Positions 1-8,553 are shown, counted from the first letter of the stretch. The stretch is DNA of 64,000 bases from Hyphomonas sp. CY54-11-8 (GCF_000682735.1 NZ_AWFD01000034.1:1-64000); one strand, 5' to 3'. Notes: a model not told the origin generated them from the sequence alone. Numbers and translations are program-made.

Positions 1-508
1 CCTCCGCCACGGCCCGCGCCAGCGCCCAGGCCGCGCCGGGCGTGCCCGCAAAGGCGAGGCGGTGGCCATAGCCAGCCTGCGACACCCGCGCCGACAGGGC
101 CGCGGCCATTCCGGCCTCCCCGCCGAAAAGATGGTCGCAGCCCGTCGTCTCCAGCAGCAGGCCGTCCTTTCCATCTGTGGTCACAAGAGGCGAGAAACGC
201 ACCATCCAGTCCGCAAGGGCCAGCAGGGCAGCGGCATCGCTCTCCCGGTCGATCTGCTCCGTCAGCAGGCCCGGCAGCGCGCCGCGGGCATCCTTGAGGC
301 TCAGCCCGGCATGGATACCAGCCGCCATGGCAGGGGGATTCGCCGCCGCGACGGCCAGCCCGTAAGTGGATTTCTCATAGAGAACAAAGGGTTGCGGCTC
401 AGCCGGCCCGGCGCTGGTGTCCGTGTCTTGTGACGAAGGACGGCGCCGGGCGCGGCGCAGCCGATCCAGCGGCCAGTCCGGAAACCATATGGAGAGATAG
501 CGTCTCAT
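1..508 (-). CDS. imuB: ImuB, Y-family polymerase-like SOS mutagenesis protein (5' part only)
   Basis: The frame starts with ATG at 506-508 and runs off the left edge, giving 169 residues of the N-terminal half. The protein begins MRRYLSIWFPDWPLDRLRRA, the usual ImuB opening. It lines up with the palm of Y-family polymerases, but the catalytic acidic residues of DinB near the N-terminus and in the SIDE motif are not seen. This fits the known role of ImuB as a catalytically dead adaptor that joins the beta clamp, ImuA and DnaE2 in lesion-bypass mutagenesis. The start lies inside the 3' end of imuA (110 bp overlap), so the two are probably translationally coupled. dnaE2 would be expected beyond the edge. 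Confidence 0.85.
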   Translation of the reverse strand, partial: MRRYLSIWFPDWPLDRLRRARRRPSSQDTDTSAGPAEPQPFVLYEKSTYGLAVAAANPPAMAAGIHAGLSLKDARGALPGLLTEQIDRESDAAALLALADWMVRFSPLVTTDGKDGLLLETTGCDHLFGGEAGMAAALSARVSQAGYGHRLAFAGTPGAAWALARAVAE

Positions 509-1139
509 CGTTCCACTCAAGATCAAAAGCCTGCCCCACGGCGGCAGGGGTGCTGCGGCAGCGTTCCAGGACGGCGCGGTAACGCGGCTGGCCGGGCGCG
601 CGGGGGTCATGGCGGTTTATCGCTGAAAGCTGTGTGCCGACCCGCCAGCGGGTGGTGGCAGCCGTCGCGCCACTGCAGCTGTGCGGCAAGAGGAGCGTGA
701 CCGGCACGCCATGCTTCTCGGATGCCAGCGCGAGGCGGCGCGTGGCCGTAAAATCCGCCTCTTCCAGCTCGACCACGACATGCCGGACCGCGCCGGACAT
801 GATGCCTTCTTCCGCACTCCAGAGGGCCTCAGCGGATTTGCGGGCGACGATGCAGAGCCGCGGTTCCCGGCCGCCGGTCATCTGCTGCAGTGACGCGGCT
901 GGGATGTGTCCGGCATCCCGGGAAACGCTCGTCTGGCAGATCCACAGGCAGGCGCCTTTCTGCGTCGGGTGCAGCATGCCAAGGACGAAGCCGGTCGCAG
1001 CGGCCCAGTGGCCATAAGCCGTCTCTGCAACCTCATGCACGCCCTGAACGCCTAGCCCGTAAGGGAAGGCGTCTGGCTGCGCCGGGGCAGCTGTGACAGG
1101 CCGGATCAGGCCTCTGGCTTTGAGGGTCGCAATGTCCAT
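399..1139 (-). CDS. imuA: ImuA, SOS mutasome accessory protein
   Basis: A 246-residue protein of the ImuA family, a RecA-like fold that supports the ImuB/DnaE2 error-prone synthesis complex. Family-like segments include the GVHEVAE stretch near residue 34 and the GFVLGML strand that follows it. The start is ATG 1137-1139. A LexA box sits only two bases upstream, with no Shine-Dalgarno sequence between, so the mRNA may be leaderless and directly SOS-controlled. It is co-directional with imuB and overlaps it. Confidence 0.85.
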   Translation of the reverse strand: MDIATLKARGLIRPVTAAPAQPDAFPYGLGVQGVHEVAETAYGHWAAATGFVLGMLHPTQKGACLWICQTSVSRDAGHIPAASLQQMTGGREPRLCIVARKSAEALWSAEEGIMSGAVRHVVVELEEADFTATRRLALASEKHGVPVTLLLPHSCSGATAATTRWRVGTQLSAINRHDPRAPGQPRYRAVLERCRSTPAAVGQAFDLEWNDETLSLHMVSGLAAGSAAPRPAPSFVTRHGHQRRAG

Positions 1140-1141
1140 TT

Positions 1142-1156
1142 GTTCTTATTTTGTTC
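1142..1156 (-). promoter_or_regulatory. LexA (SOS) box upstream of imuA
   Basis: GTTC-TTATTTT-GTTC on the plus strand (GAAC-N7-GAAC read with the gene), an exact match to the direct-repeat LexA operator of alphaproteobacteria. It ends two bases before the imuA start codon, so LexA bound here would block the transcription start itself. Confidence 0.85.
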
Positions 1157-1211
1157 TTTTCTTGTGTGCGAGTCAATTCGGCTCACGCGCGGGCGGAAAC
1201 CGGGATGCAAA

Positions 1212-1241
1212 CGAAAAGTGCCGGCACAGGGGCCGGCACTT
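1212..1241 (-). terminator. Rho-independent terminator of efp
   Basis: The arms AAGTGCCGGC (1216-1225) and GCCGGCACTT (1232-1241) form a 10-bp stem with a 6-nt loop. Read on the minus strand the stem runs into TTTTCGTTT, a normal terminator tail. It separates efp from the imuA promoter. Confidence 0.8.
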
Positions 1242-1268
1242 GCTTGATCTGAATGGAGCGCTGGTGGC

Positions 1269-1841
1269 TTAGTCCTTGGCGCGTTCCAGATAGGTGTTGT
1301 CTTCGGTGTTGACGATGATGCGCGTGCCAACGTCGATGTGCGGCGGCACCATCACGCGGACGCCATTGTCCAGAATAGCCGGCTTGTAGCTGCTCGATGC
1401 CGTCTGGCCTTTCACAACCGGTTCGGTTTCCGCGATCGTTGCCGTGATGCGGGCCGGCAAGGTCGCTGAGACTGGCTCGCCATTGAACATCTGCAGGTTC
1501 ACTTCCATGTTTTCCTGCAGGAAAGCGGCGTTGTCGCCCAGCATCGTGCCGGAAACGTAGACTTGCTCAAACGTCTCCGGGTGCATGAACACGTGGTTGT
1601 CACCGTCCTGGTAGAGGTAGGTGTAGCCGATATCTTCGACGAAAGCCTTTTCCAATTTGTCGGTCGTCTTGTAGGTGTTGACGATCTTGATGCCGTCCGA
1701 GATGCGGCGCATTTCGATCGTGGTGGTCGGCGTACCTTTGCCTGGACGGAAGGATTCAGCCTTGAGGACGGAATAGAGCTGTCCGTCGGTATACTCGATG
1801 ATGTTGCCCCGGCGGATGTTTGCTGCGATTTCGACGGCCAT
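1269..1841 (-). CDS. efp: Translation elongation factor P
   Basis: A 190-residue EF-P, which binds ribosomes stalled at polyproline and stimulates peptide bond formation. The KOW-like N-terminal domain carries the modification loop RPGKG with the acceptor lysine at residue 35 (equivalent to E. coli Lys34). OB-like domains II and III follow, ending at TYLERAKD. The frame is open for 29 more codons upstream, but ATG 1839-1841 gives the family N-terminus [13 protein letters not shown] and has GGGAA about 8 nt before it. It is divergent from epmA and epmB, whose products attach beta-lysine to this residue. Confidence 0.95.
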   Translation of the reverse strand: MAVEIAANIRRGNIIEYTDGQLYSVLKAESFRPGKGTPTTTIEMRRISDGIKIVNTYKTTDKLEKAFVEDIGYTYLYQDGDNHVFMHPETFEQVYVSGTMLGDNAAFLQENMEVNLQMFNGEPVSATLPARITATIAETEPVVKGQTASSSYKPAILDNGVRVMVPPHIDVGTRIIVNTEDNTYLERAKD

Positions 1842-1990
1842 GATGTGTTCCCGAATTGCCCGGACCTGTGCCGGTGCTATAGAGCGCACCGTTTCAGCGC
1901 GCTTGATCGGGCTCCGCCATACCGGCACTTGCGTGTTTCGCCAAGCGCCGGTTCACATATTTTGACGTTTGCGGACATTGGGCAGGGCAG

Positions 1991-3016
1991 ATGACTGACG
2001 GGAAATGGTGGCATCCGGCGCGGCACAGAGACCGCCGTCCCTTCCTGTTGAAACGCGGGCAGGTGCGCCGCGCGCTGGCCGACTGGTTCGCCCAGGAGGG
2101 CTTTCTGGAGGTCGAATGTGCGGCCCTGCAGGTCTCACCTGGGAATGAGACCCATCTCCACGCCTTTGAAACGGCTTTCAGGACGGACGATGGACGGGTC
2201 AGCCCGCTTTACCTGCACACGTCGCCGGAGTTTTCCTGCAAGAAGCTCCTCGCAGCGGGTGAAGAGAAAATCGTCGATTTTTCAAGGGTTTTCCGGAACC
2301 GGGAGCAGGGGGCGCTGCACTCACCCGAGTTCACGATGATCGAGTGGTACCGTACTGGCGCGCGCTTGACAGACGTGATGTGGGATGCGGTCATGCTCTG
2401 CCGGATAGCCCTAGCGGCAATAGGGCACGAGGCGCTGACCTGGCGGGGGCGGACCTGCGATCCGGGCATGACTCCGGAGTACCTTACGCTGACTGAAGCG
2501 TTCCAACGGTATGCTAGAATGGACTTAAACGGACTACTGGATGACCGGGACGGATTTCTGTGTGCCGCCCGCGATGCCGGTGTGGGCGTGCCAGACGACG
2601 CCTCATGGTCTGATATATTCTCCGCCGTGCTCGTCACCCTGATCGAGCCTGCGCTCGGCGACGAGCGCCTGACCGTGCTCCATCGCTACCCGATCTGCGA
2701 GGCGGCGCTGGCCCGTGCCTGTCCGGATGACCCGCGCTTCGCAGAGCGGTTCGAGCTATATGCCTGCGGCGTGGAACTCGCTAACGGGTTCAATGAACTG
2801 ACCAATGCTGAAGAGCAGCGCGCGCGCTTCGAAGCGGACATGGATCTCAAGCAGGACCTTTATGGCGAGCGCTACCCGATAGACGAGGACTTCCTCGAGG
2901 CGCTGGACTGGATGTCGAATGCCTGCGGCGTAGCGCTCGGGTTCGACCGTCTGGTGATGCTCGCCTCCGGCGCGCGCTCGATACAGGATGTCCAGTGGAC
3001 GCCGGTGGAGACATGA
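1991..3016 (+). CDS. epmA: EF-P--(R)-beta-lysine ligase EpmA (GenX/PoxA)
   Basis: A 341-residue class II lysyl-tRNA-synthetase-like protein without the anticodon-binding domain, the size and layout of EpmA. Recognisable are the segment SPGNETHLHAF, the FRNRE motif 2 region (near residue 102) and a C-terminal GLGFDRL-like motif 3 (ALGFDRLVMLASG, ending the family core). It adenylates (R)-beta-lysine and ligates it to the EF-P loop lysine. It is translationally coupled to epmB through an ATGA overlap and faces efp across a 149-bp intergenic region. Confidence 0.93.
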   Translation: MTDGKWWHPARHRDRRPFLLKRGQVRRALADWFAQEGFLEVECAALQVSPGNETHLHAFETAFRTDDGRVSPLYLHTSPEFSCKKLLAAGEEKIVDFSRVFRNREQGALHSPEFTMIEWYRTGARLTDVMWDAVMLCRIALAAIGHEALTWRGRTCDPGMTPEYLTLTEAFQRYARMDLNGLLDDRDGFLCAARDAGVGVPDDASWSDIFSAVLVTLIEPALGDERLTVLHRYPICEAALARACPDDPRFAERFELYACGVELANGFNELTNAEEQRARFEADMDLKQDLYGERYPIDEDFLEALDWMSNACGVALGFDRLVMLASGARSIQDVQWTPVET

Positions 3017-4050
3017 GCCGGCCGCTCAACACCCCTGAGGCAATTAGAGACGCCGGGCTGCTCTCTGAAGAGGCGGCGGCTGCGCTGGCGCCCGTGGCGG
3101 ACCGGTACGCGATTGCCGTGACGCCTTTCCTTGTCGACCGCATCGATCGGTCCGATCCGAACGACCCGATTGCCCGCATGTTTGTGCCGCGAACGGAGGA
3201 ACTCGTCCGCACCCCGGAAGAACTGGCCGACCCGATTGGCGATGCGGCGCATACACCGGTACCCGGTATTGTACACCGGTATCCGGACCGTGTGCTATTG
3301 AAGCCGGTCGCGGTGTGCCCGGTCTACTGCCGCTTCTGCTTCCGCCGTGAAATGGTGGGGCCGGGTGTTGGCGAGACGCTAAGCCCCTCTGAGTCGGGTG
3401 CCGCGCTCGACTATATCCGTACACAGCCAGGTGTGCGGGAAGTGATCCTGACGGGCGGAGACCCGTTCATGTTGTCCCCGGCGCGGGCGAAGGCTCTGAC
3501 GCAAGCGATTGCTGCCATTCCTCACGTCGAAGTCATCCGCTGGCATACGCGCATGCCGGTTGCAGATCCGGCGCGCGTCACGCCCGAATTTATCGAGGCG
3601 CTTAAGGCAAGCAACAAGGCGGTTTATGTTTCGATCCATATCAATCATGTGAAAGAACTGTCGCCGGAAACGAAGGCTGCGGCTGCGCGCCTCGCCGAGG
3701 CAGGTTTCCCGCTCGTCTCCCAGTCCGTTCTGCTGCGCGGCGTGAATGACCATGTAGAGACGCTGGCTGAATTGATGCAGGCACTCGTGGCCGCGCGCAT
3801 CCAGCCATACTATCTGCACCATCCGGACCTCGCACCGGGCACCGGCCATTTCCGGGTCAGCGTTGAGGAGGGGCGGGCGATTTACTCGGCGTTGAGAGAC
3901 CGCGTCTCCGGGCTCGCCTTGCCGCACTATGTGATCGACATTCCGGGTGGCGTGTCTAAGGCCAATGCGGCGCCATCCGATGTGGTGGACACGCCGGATG
4001 GCCAGGCCTTGCGCGGCCGGGACGGGAAGCTTCATCCGTACAAGGGATAA
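3013..4050 (+). CDS. epmB: EF-P lysine 2,3-aminomutase EpmB (radical SAM)
   Basis: A 345-residue radical-SAM/PLP enzyme of the lysine 2,3-aminomutase family. The cluster motif CxxxCxxC is at residues 102, 106 and 109 (CPVYCRFC). The GGDPF motif binds SAM, and a late PGGVSK segment carries the PLP lysine. EpmB makes (R)-beta-lysine for EpmA. I chose ATG 3013-3015, which forms an ATGA overlap with the epmA stop, over a start six codons upstream. The 3' end is six bases from the end of the convergent ABC permease gene. Confidence 0.92.
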   Translation: MSRPLNTPEAIRDAGLLSEEAAAALAPVADRYAIAVTPFLVDRIDRSDPNDPIARMFVPRTEELVRTPEELADPIGDAAHTPVPGIVHRYPDRVLLKPVAVCPVYCRFCFRREMVGPGVGETLSPSESGAALDYIRTQPGVREVILTGGDPFMLSPARAKALTQAIAAIPHVEVIRWHTRMPVADPARVTPEFIEALKASNKAVYVSIHINHVKELSPETKAAAARLAEAGFPLVSQSVLLRGVNDHVETLAELMQALVAARIQPYYLHHPDLAPGTGHFRVSVEEGRAIYSALRDRVSGLALPHYVIDIPGGVSKANAAPSDVVDTPDGQALRGRDGKLHPYKG

Positions 4051-4055
4051 GCTGG

Positions 4056-5195
4056 CTAATCGAGTGTCCGGCGGTATCGCAGCATGGCGACACTCACAGC
4101 CACAGCCGTAAACAGACACAAGGCGAGGATCGGGCTTTGCAGTTGGGCAAGGCTCGTGTCCTTCAGCATGACGCCCCGCACGATGCGCAGGAAATGCGTC
4201 AGCGGCAGGACTTCGCCGATAGTCTGGGCCCATTCGGGCATGCCGCGAAAGGGGAACATGAAGCCGGACAAAAGGATCGATGGTAGAAAGAAGAAGAAGG
4301 TCAGCTGCATGGCCTGCATCTGTGTGCGGGCGATGGTTGAGAAAGTAAAACCCAGCGCGAGGTTCGCCAGCACGAAGACCGATACGCCCAGGAACAGGAT
4401 CCACATGCTGCCGATGAACGGAACGTCGAACAGGACCTGCGCCGCCAGCAGGATGAGGACGGTCTGCCCAGCGCCGACGGCGACATAGGGCAGGATCTTG
4501 CCGAGCATGACTTCGATCGGCTTCACCGGCATGGCGAGCAGGTTCTCGATTGTCCCTTGTTCTGACTCCCGCGTCATGGCGATGGCCGTCATCATCACCA
4601 ACGTCATGGTCAGGATCACGCCCAGCAGGCCGGGCACGATATTGTAGCTGGTCTTTGCCTCTGGATTGTACATCTGGTGGACAACGAGGTCGAAAGGTGG
4701 CGGTCCGCCAGTCAGATTGGCCAGCGGGCCTTTCAGATCGTGCCGCAGCGCATCGGTGAGGATTGTCTGGGCAAACGCCACGGCGCCGGAGGCGGCGGAC
4801 GGATCTGTGGCGTCGGCTTCGATCAGGATTTGTGGGTGTTCGCCCCGTACAAGTTTGCGGGTGAAACCCGCTGGTACCGAGACCACGAAGGCGACTTCGC
4901 CGCGGGCGAGCAGGTCGCCCGTTTTGCGCGGGTCGTCCGTCTGCATGACGAAGTCATAATAGTCCGACGTCCTGAGTGAATGGACCATGGTGCGCACGAT
5001 TGGCGTCTGTTCTTCCACCAGAAGGGCAGCGGGCAGGTGTTTGGGATTCATGTTGATGGCGTAGCCGAACAGGATCAGCTGTATGATTGGTATACCAAAC
5101 ATAACCGCGAAGGTCAGGCGGTCGCGCCGGATCTGCACCGTCTCTTTCATGAACACGGCCCAGATGCGGCCGAAGGAGCGGAGCAGGCCGTTCAT
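4056..5195 (-). CDS. ABC-2 type efflux permease (YbhS/YhhJ type)
   Basis: A 379-residue ABC-2 permease: one N-terminal membrane segment (about 29-49), a large periplasmic region to about 185, then five more hydrophobic segments and the motif ESEQGTIENLLAMP that marks the family's cytoplasmic coupling region. It is the last gene of a four-gene operon (regulator, HlyD-like subunit, ATPase, permease). By analogy with E. coli YbhFSR/YhiI it should export drugs or toxic compounds. It overlaps the ATPase gene by 4 bp. Only one permease is present, so it would work as a homodimer. Confidence 0.88.
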   Translation of the reverse strand: MNGLLRSFGRIWAVFMKETVQIRRDRLTFAVMFGIPIIQLILFGYAINMNPKHLPAALLVEEQTPIVRTMVHSLRTSDYYDFVMQTDDPRKTGDLLARGEVAFVVSVPAGFTRKLVRGEHPQILIEADATDPSAASGAVAFAQTILTDALRHDLKGPLANLTGGPPPFDLVVHQMYNPEAKTSYNIVPGLLGVILTMTLVMMTAIAMTRESEQGTIENLLAMPVKPIEVMLGKILPYVAVGAGQTVLILLAAQVLFDVPFIGSMWILFLGVSVFVLANLALGFTFSTIARTQMQAMQLTFFFFLPSILLSGFMFPFRGMPEWAQTIGEVLPLTHFLRIVRGVMLKDTSLAQLQSPILALCLFTAVAVSVAMLRYRRTLD

Positions 5196-6124
5196 GCGTG
5201 CACCCGCTTGTCTTCACCCGCTTCAGCGCTGAGCGCGATGAAGGCATCTTCCAAGCTGGTGCGGACTTCGCTCCAGCTGACATCCTGTGCCTGATGCTTG
5301 TCCAGAGCGACCTGGATGGCGGCGCGGTCTTTCCCGCTGACATGAAGGGCAGACCCGAAATAGGCGACGTGTTCGACGCCGGGCTCGTCCTTGATGGCAT
5401 CCGCCAGGCGCCGGACCCCTTCGCCTTCACCGCGGAAGGTCAGCAAGCCCGACCGGTCGATCACGTCCGGTACCCTGCCTTCGATGATCTTTTCGCCATG
5501 GGCAAGGTAGACGATCCGGTCGCACCGTTCGGCTTCGTCCATATAGTGAGTGGAGACGAGCACCGTCATGCCTAGCAGGGAGAGGTGGTGGATCTCGTCC
5601 CAGAAATCGCGCCGGGCCTGAGGGTCGACCCCCGCGGTCGGTTCGTCCAGCAGCAGGAGTTTCGGATCGTGCATGGTCACGGCCGCAAGGGCGAGGCGCT
5701 GCTTCCAGCCACCGGACAAGGCGCCGGACAGTTGGTGCTGGCGATGTGTCAGGCCGAGCGTCTCGAGGGTTTCGTCAACAGTCTGGTGGAGATGCGGCAG
5801 GCGGTAGAGGCGGGCGACGAATTCCAGGTTTTCCCGGATGGTCATGTCGGTCCAGAAGGAGAATTTCTGGGTCATGTATCCGGTTAGTTCCCGGATCCGC
5901 GGGGCATCGTGTTGGATATCATAGCCGAGGCATTGGCCCGTCCCTTCGGAGACGCGCAGCAAGCCGCAGATCATCCGGATTGTCGTTGTCTTGCCGGAGC
6001 CGTTCGGACCGAGGAAGCCCCAGACCTCGCCGCGCGGCATCTGGATGTCGACACCGGCCACGGCGGTCTTGCTGCCGAAGCGCTTGACCAGGCCATGAAC
6101 GTCGATGGCGTAGTCACCGGACAT
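5192..6124 (-). CDS. ABC transporter ATP-binding protein (drug efflux)
   Basis: 310 residues with Walker A GPNGSGKTTT (about 38-47), signature LSGGWKQRLA, Walker B LLLLDEPTAGVDP and a switch histidine in VSTHYMDEAERCD. This is the CcmA/DrrA-like branch. It energises the adjacent ABC-2 permease. YbhF-type proteins carry two nucleotide-binding domains; this one has a single domain plus a C-terminal extension of about 80 residues. The start and stop overlap both neighbours, indicating tight coupling. Confidence 0.9.
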   Translation of the reverse strand: MSGDYAIDVHGLVKRFGSKTAVAGVDIQMPRGEVWGFLGPNGSGKTTTIRMICGLLRVSEGTGQCLGYDIQHDAPRIRELTGYMTQKFSFWTDMTIRENLEFVARLYRLPHLHQTVDETLETLGLTHRQHQLSGALSGGWKQRLALAAVTMHDPKLLLLDEPTAGVDPQARRDFWDEIHHLSLLGMTVLVSTHYMDEAERCDRIVYLAHGEKIIEGRVPDVIDRSGLLTFRGEGEGVRRLADAIKDEPGVEHVAYFGSALHVSGKDRAAIQVALDKHQAQDVSWSEVRTSLEDAFIALSAEAGEDKRVHA

Positions 6125-7077
6125 TACCAGTTCACCTCCACCGGCAGGCCCGGATGCAGGCCGATGCCCGGCGGCACTCTGGCCTCGACCATGAAGACCA
6201 GCTTCTCGCGGGAATGGCGGGCATAAATCACAGGCGGGGCAAATTCGGCTTCATGTGCGATGAACGTTATTTCCGCGTTCACCGGCGACGGAATGCCATC
6301 AACCGTCACGGACACTGTTTCGCCGACTTTCAGTTGTGAAAGATCCGTCTCCGGAACATAGAAACGGGCTTTGAGGCCACTATCCGGCAGGATGGCGATG
6401 ACCGGCGTGCCGGGATTGACGAACTCACCCGTGCGGAAAAAGACTTCCTCAATCCGGCCGCTGACGGGCGCAACAGTGCGCCGTTCATTGAGCCGGTATT
6501 CCGCGGCTGTCTTGGCGGCTTCAGCGGATTGCGTGGCGGCCTGTGCGGCTTCGCGCGTTGCGTCCCGTGCGGGCAGGGCGGCGACTTTCAGGTCCTGCTC
6601 GGCAGCATGAACGGCAGCCATGGCGGCGTCGAATTCCGCTTCGACCGTGTCGCGTTGGGATTTCGGGGCATAGCCCTGTTCGACGAGAGGCAGGATCCGG
6701 TCGCGTTCGCTCGTGGCTTTGGCGAGGCGGGCGCGGGCAGCGGACAATTGTGCCTCAAGGCGTTTCATTTCCGGCGGGCGGGCGCCGGTGCTGAGATCGT
6801 CCGCTTGCGCCATCGCCTGGCTCAGCCGGGAACTGGCCTCCGAAACGGCAGCCTCTTCCGCAGTGCTGTCGAGCCGGAACAGGAAGGTGCCGGCGTCTAC
6901 ACGGTCTCCCTCTTTTACGGGCTGCTCGACAATGCGCCCGGCAGCCGGGGCGGCGACATATGTCCAGTCCGCTTCGATATAGCCGAGATGGACCGGCTCG
7001 TCATTGGGCGTACAAGCGGCGAGCGAGATCAAGCAGGCGCCGGCAATGAGTGTGCGGATTTCAGCGACGTGTTTCAT
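6124..7077 (-). CDS. HlyD/MFP-type periplasmic adaptor lipoprotein
   Basis: 317 residues. The N-terminus has a hydrophobic segment and a lipobox ending SLAAC (about 18-22), so it is probably anchored in the inner membrane by lipid. There is a biotinyl-lipoyl-like half (YVAAPAAGRIVEQPVKEGD), a long alpha-helical hairpin rich in Ala, Glu and Arg (about 75-190), the second lipoyl half (RTVAPVSGRIEEVFFRTGEFV) and a beta-barrel end. It should link the ABC-2 exporter to an outer-membrane channel. ATGA overlap with the regulator gene. Confidence 0.9.
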   Translation of the reverse strand: MKHVAEIRTLIAGACLISLAACTPNDEPVHLGYIEADWTYVAAPAAGRIVEQPVKEGDRVDAGTFLFRLDSTAEEAAVSEASSRLSQAMAQADDLSTGARPPEMKRLEAQLSAARARLAKATSERDRILPLVEQGYAPKSQRDTVEAEFDAAMAAVHAAEQDLKVAALPARDATREAAQAATQSAEAAKTAAEYRLNERRTVAPVSGRIEEVFFRTGEFVNPGTPVIAILPDSGLKARFYVPETDLSQLKVGETVSVTVDGIPSPVNAEITFIAHEAEFAPPVIYARHSREKLVFMVEARVPPGIGLHPGLPVEVNW

Positions 7078-7700
7078 GACGTGGTCCCGATCCGGAGGGC
7101 TCTGAGCATGAATTGCTCATGGATTTCGAAAAGCTGGTCGAGATCGACTTCGGCTTCGGATTTCTGATTGAAGACACCTTGCCAGAGCGCGCTGAAGATC
7201 ACGGGCGCCATGACCAGCCGCGCGGTGAGCTCAGGGTTCTCGATCTTAGCCTCGCCGGTCTCATCGGCTCTTCGCAGAAGTGAGGTGATCATTGACAGGA
7301 CACGGTCGACCAGTTCTTCCCGGTATCCTCGCACGGTATCGGGGAACAGCTGGCTGTCTCCGACAAGAACTTTGAGCAGGCGTGGCAGTTCCGTTTCCCG
7401 GATCAGGTTCGGGGCGAACATGCGGATGCCGTGCAGGGCTTCCTTCAGGGACGCCGCTTCGTGGGTTATCCGTTCGATGATTTCCAGATTGGGGGACGCG
7501 AGCGCCTCCACGAGTCCGTGAAAGATCGACTCTTTTGACTCGAAGTAGAGATAAACAGTCCCTTTGGACAATGTGGCCCGCTTGGCGATGTCATCCATCC
7601 GCGTTGCGGCAAATCCTTTTTCGAAGAACTCATCCAGCGCAGCGGCGAGGAGAGCCTGGCGCCGCTCGTCCTTCGCTTCATCCGTCCTGGCCCTGCGCAT
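7074..7700 (-). CDS. TetR-family repressor of the efflux operon
   Basis: 208 residues. The N-terminal TetR helix-turn-helix is clear (FFEKGFAATRMDDIAKRATL then SKGTVYLYFESKESIF, about 25-62). The remainder is an alpha-helical ligand-binding domain like that of the AcrR/YbiH group. It is the first gene of its own operon, and a palindromic operator lies 15 bp upstream of its start, so autoregulation and control of the downstream exporter are likely. The inducer is unknown. Confidence 0.9.
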   Translation of the reverse strand: MRRARTDEAKDERRQALLAAALDEFFEKGFAATRMDDIAKRATLSKGTVYLYFESKESIFHGLVEALASPNLEIIERITHEAASLKEALHGIRMFAPNLIRETELPRLLKVLVGDSQLFPDTVRGYREELVDRVLSMITSLLRRADETGEAKIENPELTARLVMAPVIFSALWQGVFNQKSEAEVDLDQLFEIHEQFMLRALRIGTTS

Positions 7701-7714
7701 GATCGCATCCTTAA

Positions 7715-7732
7715 TAACTGACCAGTCAGTTA
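7715..7732 (-). promoter_or_regulatory. Probable TetR operator
   Basis: Perfect 8-bp arms TAACTGAC and GTCAGTTA around a 2-bp spacer (CA), centred about 23 bp before the tetR start. TGACCAGTCA-type cores are typical of TetR operators of efflux operons. It sits where the operon promoter should be. Confidence 0.75.
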
Positions 7733-7928
7733 ATTAGTGGCGGTGCCTGTCTCTGTCAACGCTGTTACATATTTGTAATTGCCGGATATTCTATAGCGGA
7801 CCGGAATCCAGACGCGCTGAGGCACCAGCCCAGAGAGAAGGTGCGGCCGTCTTGGAACCTTCATACATCTGACACGAAACTTTCGGCATGGACTTCTATG
7901 GCTGCCGGCGTGGAGCTGGGAAAGTCAG

Positions 7929-8282
7929 ATGCCGAGTGATGATCAATTCGTATATTCGCTGGAACTCAAGATCCTCGATCTCGAAAAGCTGGTGAAGGAT
8001 CTGGAAAAGCGGATTGGGGACCTTGAAGCCAAGCAGGCGTCCGCTGCACAGATTTCCCAGCCTGACGTTCCTGAAGAAGTACTTCAGCAGATCGAGTCGG
8101 GAGAGAATGCCATCCGTGCCCTGCGCCAATACCGGCTTCTGACTCAGAAAGAATTGAGCACCCGGTGCGGCATTCGCGCGAACCATATTTCGGCGATGGA
8201 GCGTGGTATGCCTTTCGGATTGAAAACTGCCAAACGTCTGGCTGAAGCGTTGGAAGTGCCGGTCGGACTACTGACCAGATAG
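7929..8282 (+). CDS. Small XRE-family HTH protein with N-terminal coiled coil
   Basis: 117 residues. Residues about 10-40 form a heptad-like coiled coil (LELKILDLEKLVKDLEKRIG). Residues about 60-117 form a Cro/C1-type helix-turn-helix (LTQKELSTRCGIRANHISAMERG), ending VPVGLLTR. Probably a dimeric DNA-binding regulator. No partner toxin or phage gene is adjacent. It lies between the efflux operon (divergent) and the lipoprotein/receptor locus and could regulate either; the target is unknown. Confidence 0.75.
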   Translation: MPSDDQFVYSLELKILDLEKLVKDLEKRIGDLEAKQASAAQISQPDVPEEVLQQIESGENAIRALRQYRLLTQKELSTRCGIRANHISAMERGMPFGLKTAKRLAEALEVPVGLLTR

Positions 8283-8398
8283 TGGATGTTTGCGCTTGGT
8301 CCATCGTGGGCTATCTGCGCAAAAGACCATTAGAAACAATACAGTACAATGTCACTCCTTAAGTGCCCTGTGATGGCGCTGCCTGCCGGCTGCGGCCG

Positions 8399-8414
8399 TT
8401 ACATAAAGTTTACA
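8399..8414 (+). promoter_or_regulatory. Pho-box-like 11-bp direct repeat (weak)
   Basis: TTACA occurs at 8399-8403 and again at 8410-8414, one helical turn apart with an ATAAA linker, resembling the two half sites of a PhoB box. The match to the CTGTCAT consensus is only partial. It lies about 150 bp before the lipoprotein start. Confidence 0.25.
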
Positions 8415-8553
8415 AATCAGTTTCGAAAGCGTCTTGAAGCGCTGCAATAAGGCCCGTGGGAGATCGCGGGGTCGAGTCACGGATAGCCGTTCGCTCGCGT
8501 AGATCTGACCGAAACTGCGTCTGTTCTGGAGCACACAGGGGAAGATGACGACA

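Noticed and set aside
62-433. Plus-strand frame at the left edge
   Set aside because: Antisense to imuB, whose protein sequence is family-typical throughout.
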